From positions 35,142-99,141 of the forward strand of contig JASANG010003897.1 in assembly GCA_030248215.1 (NCBI GenBank): a stretch of DNA of 64,000 bases. The letters run 5' to 3'. A program made the position numbers and the translations under genes. How positions within the stretch are numbered: position 1 is the stretch's first letter; each line of letters begins with the position of its first letter. The notes under the pieces were generated by a model, which had not been told where the DNA came from, ran no database searches, and was given only the letters and a program-made list of their open reading frames with translations. Below are positions 1-12,500 of this stretch, piece after piece. This stretch comes from Enoplolaimus lenunculus. Taxonomy: Eukaryota; Nematoda; Enoplea; Enoplida; Thoracostomopsidae.

Positions 1-436
1 GCTCCCGTCATAGGTTAGGTTACTTTAAAGGCATTCATGTGATAGCGATCCCCTCTAAACCAGAGGGGGTGTGCCAAAATCGCAACGCCCGGCGGTACAT
101 TTTGTACCAAACGGGGACCCCAAGAGTAGCACACTCTTGTCATTATCCAGTCTTGGTTTTAGCCATTACATTGTTATTGTGAATATATATATTTTAAAAA
201 GTATTAATGTTTAATGATTCACCAGTTATCGCAGAATTGGGCGAACCGTACAATGTAGAGTAAAAAACTATTACTTCCTATTTTTCTGGTGAAGTCGTGT
301 ATCAGTTTGCGATCGTCTTTATTTTTCCGTTTGGTATGCGGTTGAAATAGCAAATTTTTAAATATTATTTTTGACTTTAGTTTTTTTTCAAATTGAAATC
401 AAATTTATAATCTCGGATATTCCAGTAAAAAAAACT
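1..436 (+). promoter_or_regulatory. Upstream region / 5' UTR, promoter not resolvable
   Basis: No coding signal seen. 60-150 holds a fragment of repeat family G (gcaacgc...ggtacattttgtacc...gcacactcttgt). A stop in the frame of exon 1 lies at 359-361, so the coding frame cannot extend further up without splicing. I see no convincing TATA box or initiator; the true transcription start may be outside the window. Confidence 0.4.
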
Positions 437-538
437 ATGCCGGTGGTATATTCACATCAAGCGTTATCTGGTGACGGACGAGCTGCGCATAGTTATGCTG
501 GAATCGGATCGCATCCACAGAAATGGGTTCAAATTCAG
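437..538 (+). CDS. jbug: Filamin exon 1: start codon and N-terminal leader
   Basis: The first ATG after the in-frame stop at 359-361 has A at -3 (aaactATGcc). The 34 codons end in PQKWVQIQ, which aligns with the start of filamin CH1 (human KWIQNTFTRW). Donor GTAAGA, phase 0. An upstream coding exon joined between 362 and 436 is possible but not needed. Confidence 0.8.
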
Positions 539-3500
539 GTAAGACAACCGTAAAACGGACTGAAACCATAATATCAATGGGATGATTGAAGCTGTCTGAG
601 GATCCCCCCGAGCTCGTAGCCAAGTGGGGTGACAGGGGGCTCGGTCCCCGCTGGAAAAGTTTTACCCCCCCCAGAAAATTTTCATCCCTGTTTATAACTC
701 ATTGAAAACCCTTGAATGCCCCTTCTAAATTTTTTTAGCCTTCCTAGCAAGGTGAGCTGATGCTGGCTACGATCCCTGAACCCCCTATGCTTTGTTGCGC
801 TTTCTCTGTGTTTTAAGGTTAAGTTAAACCTTATGTTTAGGTAAATGCTAAGGTAGAGATATAGGCTTAGGCTTAGGTTGGCCTTTTCCCAAACATAAGC
901 GTAAGCCTCAAGTAGGATTTCAGCTTCGGAAAATATAATCTCACAAGAAATATACGCCTCAATCGTTTCTTTTGGTATCCAATTCTGCTAAACCGAAAGC
1001 TAGCGGATCTCAACTTAGGCAAAAAAACTAGAACGAATCAAATGGCAAAAACAACTTCGCTGAATTTCGAACCTCACCATTCACTTACTCAAACGCTCCA
1101 AGACTTGATTACCAACTGATGATAGGTGCTATAAACATTTTGAGAATACTGGCCCTACACATCATCGTATCCTGCGTAATATTTTTATGAATAACGCTCT
1201 ATATTTAGCATCACTGTATTAATTTTAAGGATTTGTGTTAATTTCAGGAAGCCACGTTCACCAATTGGGTTAACGAGCAGCTGGGTAAACAAAACATGGC
1301 AATCGATTCGTTGAGTAACGATTTCGCAGACGGAGTCAATTTGATTAGTTTAATTGAAATTCTTCAATCTCGAAAATGTACTGGCAAAGTTTACTATCAT
1401 TCAGTGTTGGATGTTCAACGGCTTGCAAATATTGAACTGGGACTGGAAGCAATGCAAGAAGACGGCGTTAAACTGGTTAATATCGGTTAGTTTACTGATT
1501 GTTTTTAAGGGAAGCTTGGAGTTGTGTAGTTTGCAAGCGGCCGTCAATGTTGGTGGTTGCGCTAGTCTTAATTGTGCCGGAGTCGGCCGCTAGCCGCCGC
1601 ACACCGTTATGCGTTGCTAACAAAAATATAGGCAAAATCGATTTAGTGGCGTGCCGTCACTCTTGGCGGCGCCCTGCGGTTCATTCACCGCTAATATATC
1701 CCAACCCTAAGTCTGTTGTTTTCTGTGAGATGGGTATTACAAAAAATTTGACAATACGGATACAGGTTCTCTTTCTGATTCACGTATGAAAGCTTCAATC
1801 AAGCTAACAAACGGACTCATTTGTAAAAATTACACGGGTGGCGTGCGATGCGTAGCAGCCAAAAAGCTGGGCCTGCGGCTATTTCGAAAGGTTACCTGTA
1901 ATTGTCGTTAGGAAGGCTAAGTCTTTTAGAGAAGCTGAGTCGACCTGACCGTCCTTTACCCACACTTTTTGTAGTCTCCCTGTGAGAGAAAATTTTCACC
2001 CACAAGTAAATTTTTTGATTGAGTTCTCACGCTGTGATTGTGGCGATGTAGTATGAGAGCCGTTTGGTGGGGGGATTGGTGGGCGGCAGCATCTCATCCT
2101 GCTTTGTTACTCGGATTGGACCACGGTATGACGACAATTCGTCTCCCGATAACTCGTCCGTCGAAAAACGCATTGTAATCGCCGGAAATTTATCGACTCT
2201 ACAATTATGCTTAGACTCAATGGCGGATCCATGGGGGGGCCACCCCGGCCGTGGCCCCTCCAACAGCATCTCGACAAAAATTATATAGCAGTTTTATGGC
2301 AATAGTTCGTGGTTTGTGTGTGGGTGAAAAAATTAGTTTATTACCTGTGAAATTTTGCCCCCCCCCATTTTGAAATCCTGGATCCGCCACTGCTTAGACT
2401 AATAGGCTTAGAATAACGCTTTGGATTATGCTTAGATTTATTCGCAGCGTTTATGCCACTGTTACGCGAGACAAGACGTCTAGCGACGAATTGCCGTAGA
2501 TTCCAAGCTAACGTACTGAGATGTTTCATTTTAGAAGGTCGCCTATAAATTGACAACAGAAAATCAACAGAAAAATGTATTCCACCACATTTCAGTTCTT
2601 TTGAGGGGGAACTAAAAACATAACCCACATAGCCATGTATGCTAACCTATTATCACGAATCTCAAGACTTAAATGTAATGATAATCCAAGCCAAAAATAT
2701 TACATAAAAAATGAATTAATCGTTAAACGAAACCAGTTCAGAAATCAACCAATTACCTTTGCTATTGGCTAAAACACCAAATAGGACTCAGCGAAGAACA
2801 AATGTTGCGCAGCGTTTGCGGTTTTGAGGTCTGTTGGCAGATGGAACTTTTTGAATAACTATAAACTTTTTGCTCTTTCAGGACCGCATGATATTTCGGA
2901 AGGCAATTCGAAGTTGATCCTTGGTATGATTTGGTGTTTGATCCTACGATATCAAATCGGTGGCAAAACACGAATACCTCCACGGAAGTTAATGCTCGCA
3001 TGGTTTCAGGTATGAACTGGCGAAAGATTTATCAGTTCGGCTCTTTTACACGATATTCACACTGGCTTAGGCGTTAAAACGCTTTAAACCGCTCAATCTG
3101 ACGCCCATATTCTCAAATGTGTATAGCAACTATCATCAGTTAGTAATGTTCAAACTCACTATCGCAGTTATTGAGCTCAAAATTGGTACAGCAAATCAAA
3201 TGCGAAACATAAGCTGAATTTCGAGACTCAGCATTTTACTGGGTCGAAAGTTACAAGACCTATCGCCAACTAATGATAGGTGATATCCATGTTTTATAAC
3301 ACGGGTCGGAGTCCTGGCTTTTAGCTAACATTTTCTTAATCAGAGAGTAAAGCATTAGCTTAAAATGTGAAAATGTTTCGTACTGTGTGATTTGGTATTT
3401 TACATGATATTTTATTATTGTTTATGCTACGTCGCCTCAATAAAATGAGGGAAAACTGGCATCAGCACAAACGTCATATACTATTTCTGTATTTCACATG

Positions 3501-6500
3501 AGCAAATATCGGAAGTTTTGGCATTAAGACGCAATAGGTTCATGATCTAAGTCAAAGGGCCGGCCAAATGAGACACCGCCACCCTGGAAGACTTAGAAAC
3601 TTAAGCTTAGGCTTAGTAGGCAGGCCGCTGTATTTTACATGGGCCAATTTTTTCATATATCTCGTTTGATAATTTCTTTGTTTTAATTTATTGTTTCGTC
3701 TATTTTACATTTTAGGCAATCCTGCCGACTTTAAGCATTAAAAATTTCACATCAGACTGGAACGATGGCATCGCATTAAGGTTAGTGTTTAGTTTCAAGT
3801 CAATGTAATATATTATTTAGTTTATTTTTAAAATGCAAATAAGTAAATGTAATATTACCCTGAATCTGTAGTTTTCAGCATTCTCTCAAATACTTGTAAC
3901 AGTCCGCTTACAACAAGCTCTTAAAATATGACCGTAGCCGCATTAATTCATTATCATACCAAACGTATTTATTGCTTACCTCAGTTGAGTGGTTGTGATT
4001 CAGTGCGACTATACCCTGTAAATTTCAGTGAGTTGATTGATAAACTCAGAGAGAGAGAATCAGTTATTTTGGTCATATCTGAGTTAATTGCACTAAATAT
4101 TAGCGCACTCTGAGCTTATTTAATTCCGGGTGAGTTGATTAATTAACGCAGTATGAGTTAACCAGTTCAAAATTCTGAGTTCTGAAAGACCTAATTCAGA
4201 GCTCAGGCTTATGAGCGAAGGCATTCACTTTACAGCTAGACTGCATTAATAAGTTGACTAATATTACATATTTAGGCTTAAAATTATGAGTTTTGGCAAA
4301 ATATTGAAAAGTTCTGCGTAGCTTATGGGAAATATTTTTATGTATAATTTAAAAAATTGGTCTGATGTTCGACTTCGTACCAGCTCTATTAATGTCGTAA
4401 GTGAGGTTTAAAGGAGATCGAAATTGCAGCTATTTATGAATTATATATGTACTGTAGTAACCCGAAAGGAGGTTGTTCTTATTTTGTGCCCAAATCAATA
4501 GGAGTCCGCTTCCGTAATAAGAGTCCGTATACGGGTAGTGTCCCTAACCCTAATTAGAGTCCATAAATATCAATTATTAACAATTGTAGCGCATAAATGA
4601 CTCCAGGACCAAATATAGTCAAGTTTGAAGCTTTAAAGCGTACTTAAGTTTTGACAGTGCATTCCTAAGTATAACCTTGTATTATCGCTCAAGCTATTGA
4701 CACAAGACAAAAACGTTTAATTCAACCGATAGTTGCAATACCGGATATATATCATTAATAACGAAGGGTAGCGGAAGGCGGGTTAAAAATAACTAACAGC
4801 CCGTGACCGAATAACAGCGGGTACCCTCTGGAGAGGCCAAATAAATATCAGTGCCCCGTCTTATTCGGATCACTACAATCAAGTAAAATATTTGTATCTT
4901 TTATTTTCACTATTTATGATTTCAGTGGTGTCGTTGATTATTGTCGACCAGGTTTATTTCCAACGTGGAACCGGTTGAGTCCAGCAAATGGGTAATTTGT
5001 AATTTTCGCTAATGTATTTGAATTTCTGAGCGTTTTCACACACACAAACAATTTCTTGCAGCGAGAATTTGCAACTGCAACTTCCACGTATATTTAGTTG
5101 AAACTGCAAGTATATGGCAAAACATCCTTTGTCAGTCTGTTAGCTATAGGTTATCAGTCCAGCCAATCATGATAAATTACTCCCGGTCCGCATAAGTATC
5201 CATAGGTAAGGATTAATTCTTTATTTATCATGAATAAATTGCAGTTGCAAAAGCTGCAAATTAATTTTCGAATAAACTTACAGGAGTAAGTTTCAGCTGG
5301 TGTTAACATTAACCATTGAAAGAGGCTTTGCCAGAAATTTCTTGACTTCAAAACGCTTTTAACTTCCTCAATTTTTACTGCAGGGTTGATAAATGGTTTA
5401 GTCGGCCTTACAGCAGATAGGCAAAATATCAAGCAAGTTTGGTGTTTGAATTTAATTAAATATTAATTTTGCGAAAACTCCCAGTCAGAAAAATTGTTAT
5501 TGCAGTCATAGCAAGGATTGAGATTGTCCAATCAAAATGCAGGTGCAATAAATTCGAGCGATTTGTGTTCACATGTACCATATAAATTAGCTGCAATTAC
5601 ACCGAAATACCGTAAATAAATACTGATAGCGGTGTTTTGAAGATATCAAACCGGAACCGGATATCCAGGTTATCTTTGGTGTATGCTTGTGAAAAATCGT
5701 AGTCTATAATTTACTAATCATAGCAGAGGTACAAAATGTTTTTCGCTATTCATAACACATGTTTCTTTGAATATTGCCGCAAGCAAAAACAAAGTCACCG
5801 CCCAAGGGCGGTGTCGAAAACCTAACGTACTTTTCACCATAGCTTCATTCACTTTTAATTGACTTCAAACTTCTTTCTATTTTTAGCATCGAGAATTGTG
5901 ACAACGCAATGCGGATCGCTCAAAGCGCTTTCGGTATCCCAATGATTCTATCACCTGAAAATATGACGTCACCAAGTATTGACGAACTATCATGTATGAC
6001 GTATTTATCGTATTTTGTTCGACAAAATAGTCCTGGATTTCAAGCCACGCTCGAAAGGCTGCGAGCTGTCCTTGCGAACGCACAAGTCAAAAATTTCACT
6101 GTAAGTTGACGCATTGTTGTTTAGGGTTTGAGTTAACGATGGCTGAAGGTTGTAACAGTAGTGTAAGCATATTCCTATGGGCTATGCCTAAACCAAAAAA
6201 TGGTATAAAGCTTAACATTACTCTATTGCAGTTGAGCAGTAAAATGGTATATCTGTAAGATATAAAATGCGTTTGGATTTGTAAAGTGGATCTTGTAAGA
6301 ATGAACACAAGCGTTCGCTTTTCGTTGGAATATTTGACAGTGCTGAAGACAACAATAAAGTAACGAAGAATTATTGAAAGGTGACAAATACTTTAATTTG
6401 AAACCGAAAGAATTACAGAATTACTAATCGAGCCTAAGAGCCATATCTGCGTTTTCCTTGGCTGGAGACCTTTATTAAGTATCCCAGCTTTATCTCAATC

Positions 6501-9500
6501 TAAACTCAAAGTCTATTTGTCATTGAACCACACCAACCTACCAGTAGCCAGTTCAACATGCTACAATTGCTGAAGTAGTTTCCGAACAGGTAGTATAGGG
6601 ATTTGAGATGCCTTTCAACCGAGGTTATACCGTTTCTAGGGATGGGAGCTTAACTTTAAAAGAGTAGCTGAGGCTGAGTTATTCGGGTTTCTTTTTAGTA
6701 TAAAGGCTAAAACCGGACGTTTGTTTCAGACGGATTGGAATGATGGTTATCTGCTTTCGAATCTTGTGTATCAGTTGGGTGGCAACGTACCCGGTTGGCC
6801 AAATATCCGTCGGGACCGATCGCAATGGGTTAAAAATATTAATTCAGGTGAATTTTGGTGTAATTTTTAAATTGTAGGCCCGTATTCACAAATGCGTATA
6901 GCGCCTATTACCAGTTAGCGATAGGTTGTCAAACTGACGAATTCCATGAATTGCAGTCGTCAAAATTAGTACAAAGAATGGTAAACGAAACGCGAAAAAT
7001 GTACTAAATTTTGAAATCTCGCCATTCTTTGGTTCAACGACTGGTAGAGCTATCGCCAACATGTGATTGGTGGTGCGTACATTTAAGAATACGGGTCGGT
7101 GACGTAGTGACTGGCTGTGTTGATTCTGGGAACACAATTTGTTATGAGAAAAATGAATCGTTCAGGAATACGAAACACCAACGAATGCTGCTGCGAATTG
7201 GAAGTTGTATATTCGAGGGCAGAGGAGGTGGAAACCGAAGGAATAAAGCGTCAATTGGCCCAGGACTCCCACTTGTCCAAAAACGTCGTTTTGACCCCCA
7301 CCATTTATTTCCCACATTTCATTTGCAAAAGCAAACGAATCGGAGCCCGTAGCCGCAGGGGGCCAGAGGGGATGAGCACCCCATGCAAAAATTTTGTCCC
7401 CTTAGAACATTTTTAACCTTGCTTGTAGGTCATCGAAAACCCTTGTGTGCGTTTGAGGGTAGTTTCTTTGAAATTATTCTATCACCTTTTACAAGGTATT
7501 GTTAGATCTTGTACCGATTGCTTTTAATTCAAAACTACAGCCTAGTTTGCTGTTTACATGTTTCAAAATTAATCGCTACGTGAGAAAAAACACTGCTTAT
7601 ACACTCGGAAAAATTACTGGTATAAATTCATGTCAAGGTTCAGAATGAAATCATTAATGTTTCTTTGCAAATACATTCATCTGCAAGTATTTCGACCAGG
7701 TTGTAGCTGCACGTTTTCGCGGCAAAAATTTGCACGTGTGAACAACGCTTGAAACTGAATTTAAATTTGGTCAATTTTAGCTATCACAGCCGCACGCGGA
7801 CTGGGCGTTGATCCAATTGTAACAAGCCAAGAAATTGCAGAAGCCGAAACTGAACATTTGGGTATGTTTTTAGTTCACGATGTTATTGTATGTTTTCATT
7901 TGTTATTCCCGTTCATCTTTGCTTCAATTATTATATTCAATGCAAATATAATGGTTGCGCTATACTTGACGTCCGGCGCCGTGTGTCACCGTGCGTCACC
8001 CGTACGGCGCCGTCTGTCACCGTCTGTTACCCGTACGGCGCCGTCTGTCACCGTCTGTTACCCGTACGGCGCCGTCTGTCACCGTCTGTTACCCGTACGG
8101 CGCCGTCTGTCACCGTCTGTTACCCGTACGGCGCCGTCTGTCACCGTCTGTTACCCGTACGGCGCCGTCTGTCACCGTCTGTTACCCGTACGGCGCCGTC
8201 TGTCACCGTCTGTTACCCGTACGGCGCCGTTTGTCACCGTCTGTCCCCCCCCCCCCTACCCGTACGGCGCCGTCGGTCACCGTCTGTTACCCGTACGGCG
8301 CCGTCTGTCACCGTCTGTTACCCGTACGGCGCCGTCTGTCACCGTCTGTTACCCGTACGGCGCCGTCTGTCACCGTCTGTTACCCGTAAGGCGCCGTCTG
8401 TCCCGTCTGTTACCCGTACGGCGCCGTCTGTCACCGTCTGTCACCCGTACGGCGCCGTCCGTAACAATGCGTTATAGATATCGTACGTGAGTTATTGGCG
8501 TACGATACCGCACGGTGACTGACGGTGCTGTACGGGTGACGGACGACGCCGGACGGTGCCGTGCGGGTGACTGTCGGCGCCGCACGTCCAAAAAGTATAC
8601 GCAACCCTAACATACCCGATTTCTATTGTGGTCATTAAAATAGCTTTATCAAAACAGTTCAATTGATGAATTTGCTTCTTTTATTGCGAAAATGTTAGTT
8701 TCATAGCATTCGCTGCTAAGCTTAGTTCTGGGCCCGTATTCTCAGATGAGCCCATGTATACAACAGGGCCGGATCGTTTTCCGCCGGGGCTATAATAGAG
8801 TCACTTTAAAAGTTTTAGACTAATTTTTTGCTTAGGTTTAGGCTCAGACTTAGGCTTAGGAATATGCTTACACTACTATTCCGGCCTTGTTCTATACATG
8901 GGTTGTCAGATGTGCATAGCACCTACCACCAGTTGGCTATAGTAAGCGTCCATGATGACTCTATGAACAAGACTTGCAATGATTACTCTTATAAATAAAT
9001 GGGGAGTAGGAAAAACACAACGTGCGCTGGGTAAAGTCTTTTGTATACAGAATGTACACCAAGTTGCACACTCTTGTAATAAAAAAGGATATCATGCACT
9101 CTTGGTAATATGCATTCAAACAAGCAAACTCCCGCAATTGCGAATCTAGAAATTGGCAGCATATTTAGATAACTGAAACGTCACAAATGTGCTAAATTTC
9201 AAACCTCATCATGCTCTGGTTTGAAAGCTACAAGACCAATTTCCAGCTTGTAATAAACATGTACATTTGAGAATATGAAAACTGGTTAAAATGAATGTCC
9301 ACCCAGTGAGCCTTTTTTGGTCGAATTGCTTTAAATTTGGTTATTTGGTCAATTTACAGGAATGATGGCGTACGTTGCCAGACTTTGCCAGCTCCCCGTT
9401 CAAATCGAGCGACAACGTCCATTTTCTGGCAAAGATCGCGCACAGCTTTTGGTTGATTTACGGCGTTCGTTTATGGTTGACCAACAGGTTTAGTTGCCGT

Positions 9501-12500
9501 AGGCAGAGTAGTCCGCTTGCTAAGTGTAACTGGTACTGAAAAATTTTCACAGAGGCAGGCAACGATTTTAAATGGTGTATGAGCAAGGTCGAAATTGTTC
9601 AAGGGGTCGCCAAAATTTGTCCAGACGTAAAGTTTGGCCTTCTTGGTTTCGTGTGGGCACGAGCCCAGGTTTGACCCAAATTTCAGGTTTAATTGCCGGT
9701 TTGGACAATGGTGATTGACAAAAATATTATTGTTTCTAAATATAAAAATGCCAACTGTAAGTCAGTTCAGTATTGCTTGACGTGTTACTATTTTAAATAG
9801 TAATCAGAACGGTAAATGGTTTACGAGGGTACGTACCATCCCCGTTTTTGAGTTCTGAATACTGAATAGTCGGACAGCCAACGTGTAATCTCGTTCTAGC
9901 AGTATGTGCTAGCGTTTCTAACAGTTTCTACAAAAGTTACAATGTAAATCAAAGTATTATGACATACCAAGCACGCCTAAATTTGGCCCGTGTAAAAATC
10001 AGGGACGGAACGTTTTTCTGCGAGACTGAAACGCTCAAGCTTTAGACTAATATTTTTGCTTAGGTTTATGCTCAAGCTTATAAGCTCATTCTCAGGCTTT
10101 TAGGCTTAGGAATATGCTTGTACTACTGTTATGGCTCTGTTCTATACCTACATAGGTCCTGATAGTTCAAACATGGATTTTAGCATTTTTTCTTGTATTT
10201 AGGTGCTTATCGATATCCTTTATACCGATCCTGAGATTCAGTTGAAGGACCTTAATTCAAGCGTAATGAATCCGAATGGGAATCATTCCACACCAGAGTT
10301 GAGGCGCACGTCGCGTGGTGCAGTTGCGTCATTTGTACCACAAACACCTGGACCGTACGAGGTCAGTTTTTTTTTGATTTGCATACCAACATTTTAGTCA
10401 TCGGGAAAGCGTAACCCTGGCACCGTGATGGCCCACAACTCCGAAAAATATGTTTGGCTCTTAAACACATCCCCCACACTTAAGCTTAAAGCGTAGGTGT
10501 AGGTTATGGCTTAGGGTGGCGGCTTAGACAAAAGATTAGATACAAACTAAGGTACAGCTAAAGCCTTTGTCTAAACCCAAAGCCTAAGGTTTAAAGGTAA
10601 ATCAGAGGATGGAGTCTAAGAGCCATAGTTTCACCGAAATTATGCTTCCGGCTGAAATTGCGACAAAATTTGTGTTCCGACTCCGACAAACTGTCATTGC
10701 GATCCTGGAATTCCGGCATTTTCGAGTACTCACGTATTTTCATCAAAATTATTTCACGTTTAATCTTAGGGTTTACCACGATGAAAGCTGATACCAAGTA
10801 CAAACTGTGTAAAATATGAAATAAAACCAATCCCAAAAATTAACAAAATCATATAATATTCTAAATTTAAATCTCTGGTTCCGACAAGAAAATTCAACGC
10901 CAACTCTGATTACGATTCCGACAAAAATTACAGTCCGGCCGGAACCGTGAAACAGCTAAATGTTGGTCGCCTGAACAAAGTACACAAAATTTAACCGCAT
11001 TAACCCTTAAAGTAAAAGTCCGCATTAACACATAAGGGATTCCAACTTTCTGCTGCTAGGTAGTAGTTCTGTAGATGACACAAAACCTGAGACAAGCATT
11101 TCTATATCGCCAATAGCACGTCCCGTGTATTTGATATTAATATTTTCGGCATAGTTCATCATGATCTTGTTTCAAGATATCGTTGGAGCTTTATTGACGC
11201 GAAGCGTCGCGATTATACACAGCCATGAATTCGAGCGTATTTATTCAGCAATAAAACGAAAATAAAAATTAAACATTTTCTCACAGATGTGTCAATAAAA
11301 GTTGTCGACGCGTTTCTTAATAAATTTACACAACACCTCGCAATGGTTTGATGAACGCGCAAGCGCCATATTTACGGATTTTGTGTTCAAATGAATACAA
11401 TTACTTAAAGTACGGTTGGAACTCTATACGGACGACACGAGGCCATTAATTTGCCCACCACACAACGACAGCCCGCCCCCACCCCCCCCCAACACAAAAA
11501 AACCCCCAACAAAAACCCCCCCCCCAAACGAAAACAAACCATCGCCTTAGAACGCAACCAGAAATAGCCAGTAGAGAGGCCACTACGATTGATTAGAGGC
11601 AGAATAATCGGGTCTTTTACGTTTACCGTCAACCCGCGTTTACCCAAAAATGGTTGGATTTTGAAAATTGTTGCATATTTAAGCTTCTCATAACGTCCAA
11701 TGATCATTTCACGCCCAAATTGGAATTTATAAAAATTAGATATTCAAGATCACAACGGTTCTCCACTCGAGACCCAAATATTGTTTTTGTTAAAAAGCTA
11801 GGCACATTACATGCCAATGCACGCAGCTTGCGGAGCTGAGTTGAATGGTGCTAAATTTTCCGCGATTAGACGTTTGGCTTACTAGTATATGGTCAAATAA
11901 CTGATTGAGCGCGCTGCCAACGATTTGGAACGACGCCAAATCAGTTATTTGACCACAGCTGGTTAGCCAAACATCTGATTGGGGAAAGTTTACCATCATT
12001 CACGTCAATTCCAGCTACGTGAAATGTGAGATAATGTGTCTAACTTTGTAACAAAAAATCTTGGGTCCTAGAGGGAGGACCTTGGGAAGTTAAAAAAATC
12101 GAATTTTTTAAAAATTCCAATTTGGGCGTGTATAATGATCACGGAAGATCATGAGAAGCTCAAATATGCGAAAATTTTCAAAGTCAGCCATTTTTGGGTA
12201 ACCGGATGTTGGGGTAGGAAAAACAGTAAAGACTTGAATAAGTTCAAGACGATTGAATTTTACACTGAAAACGTTTCTTGTAGAATTACGGACATGACCG
12301 CACGTTTAGTTGCAAAATAAGTTTAAGGTTCTTTTTGTTCTAAACACCTGTTGGACTGCACTATTGCAGTGCCCCGAATAAGAGGGGGCTGATAGTTATT
12401 TGGCCTCTCCACAGGGTACCCCCTTGTTATTGGGTTACGGACTGTGATTTATTTTTAATCCACACTCCGCCCCGCCACCCATCGTTACTGATATATATCC

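Noticed and set aside
7858-8490. Three overlapping plus-strand ORFs over the 31-bp array
   Set aside because: All three frames are open because the array lacks stops. No splice or family support.
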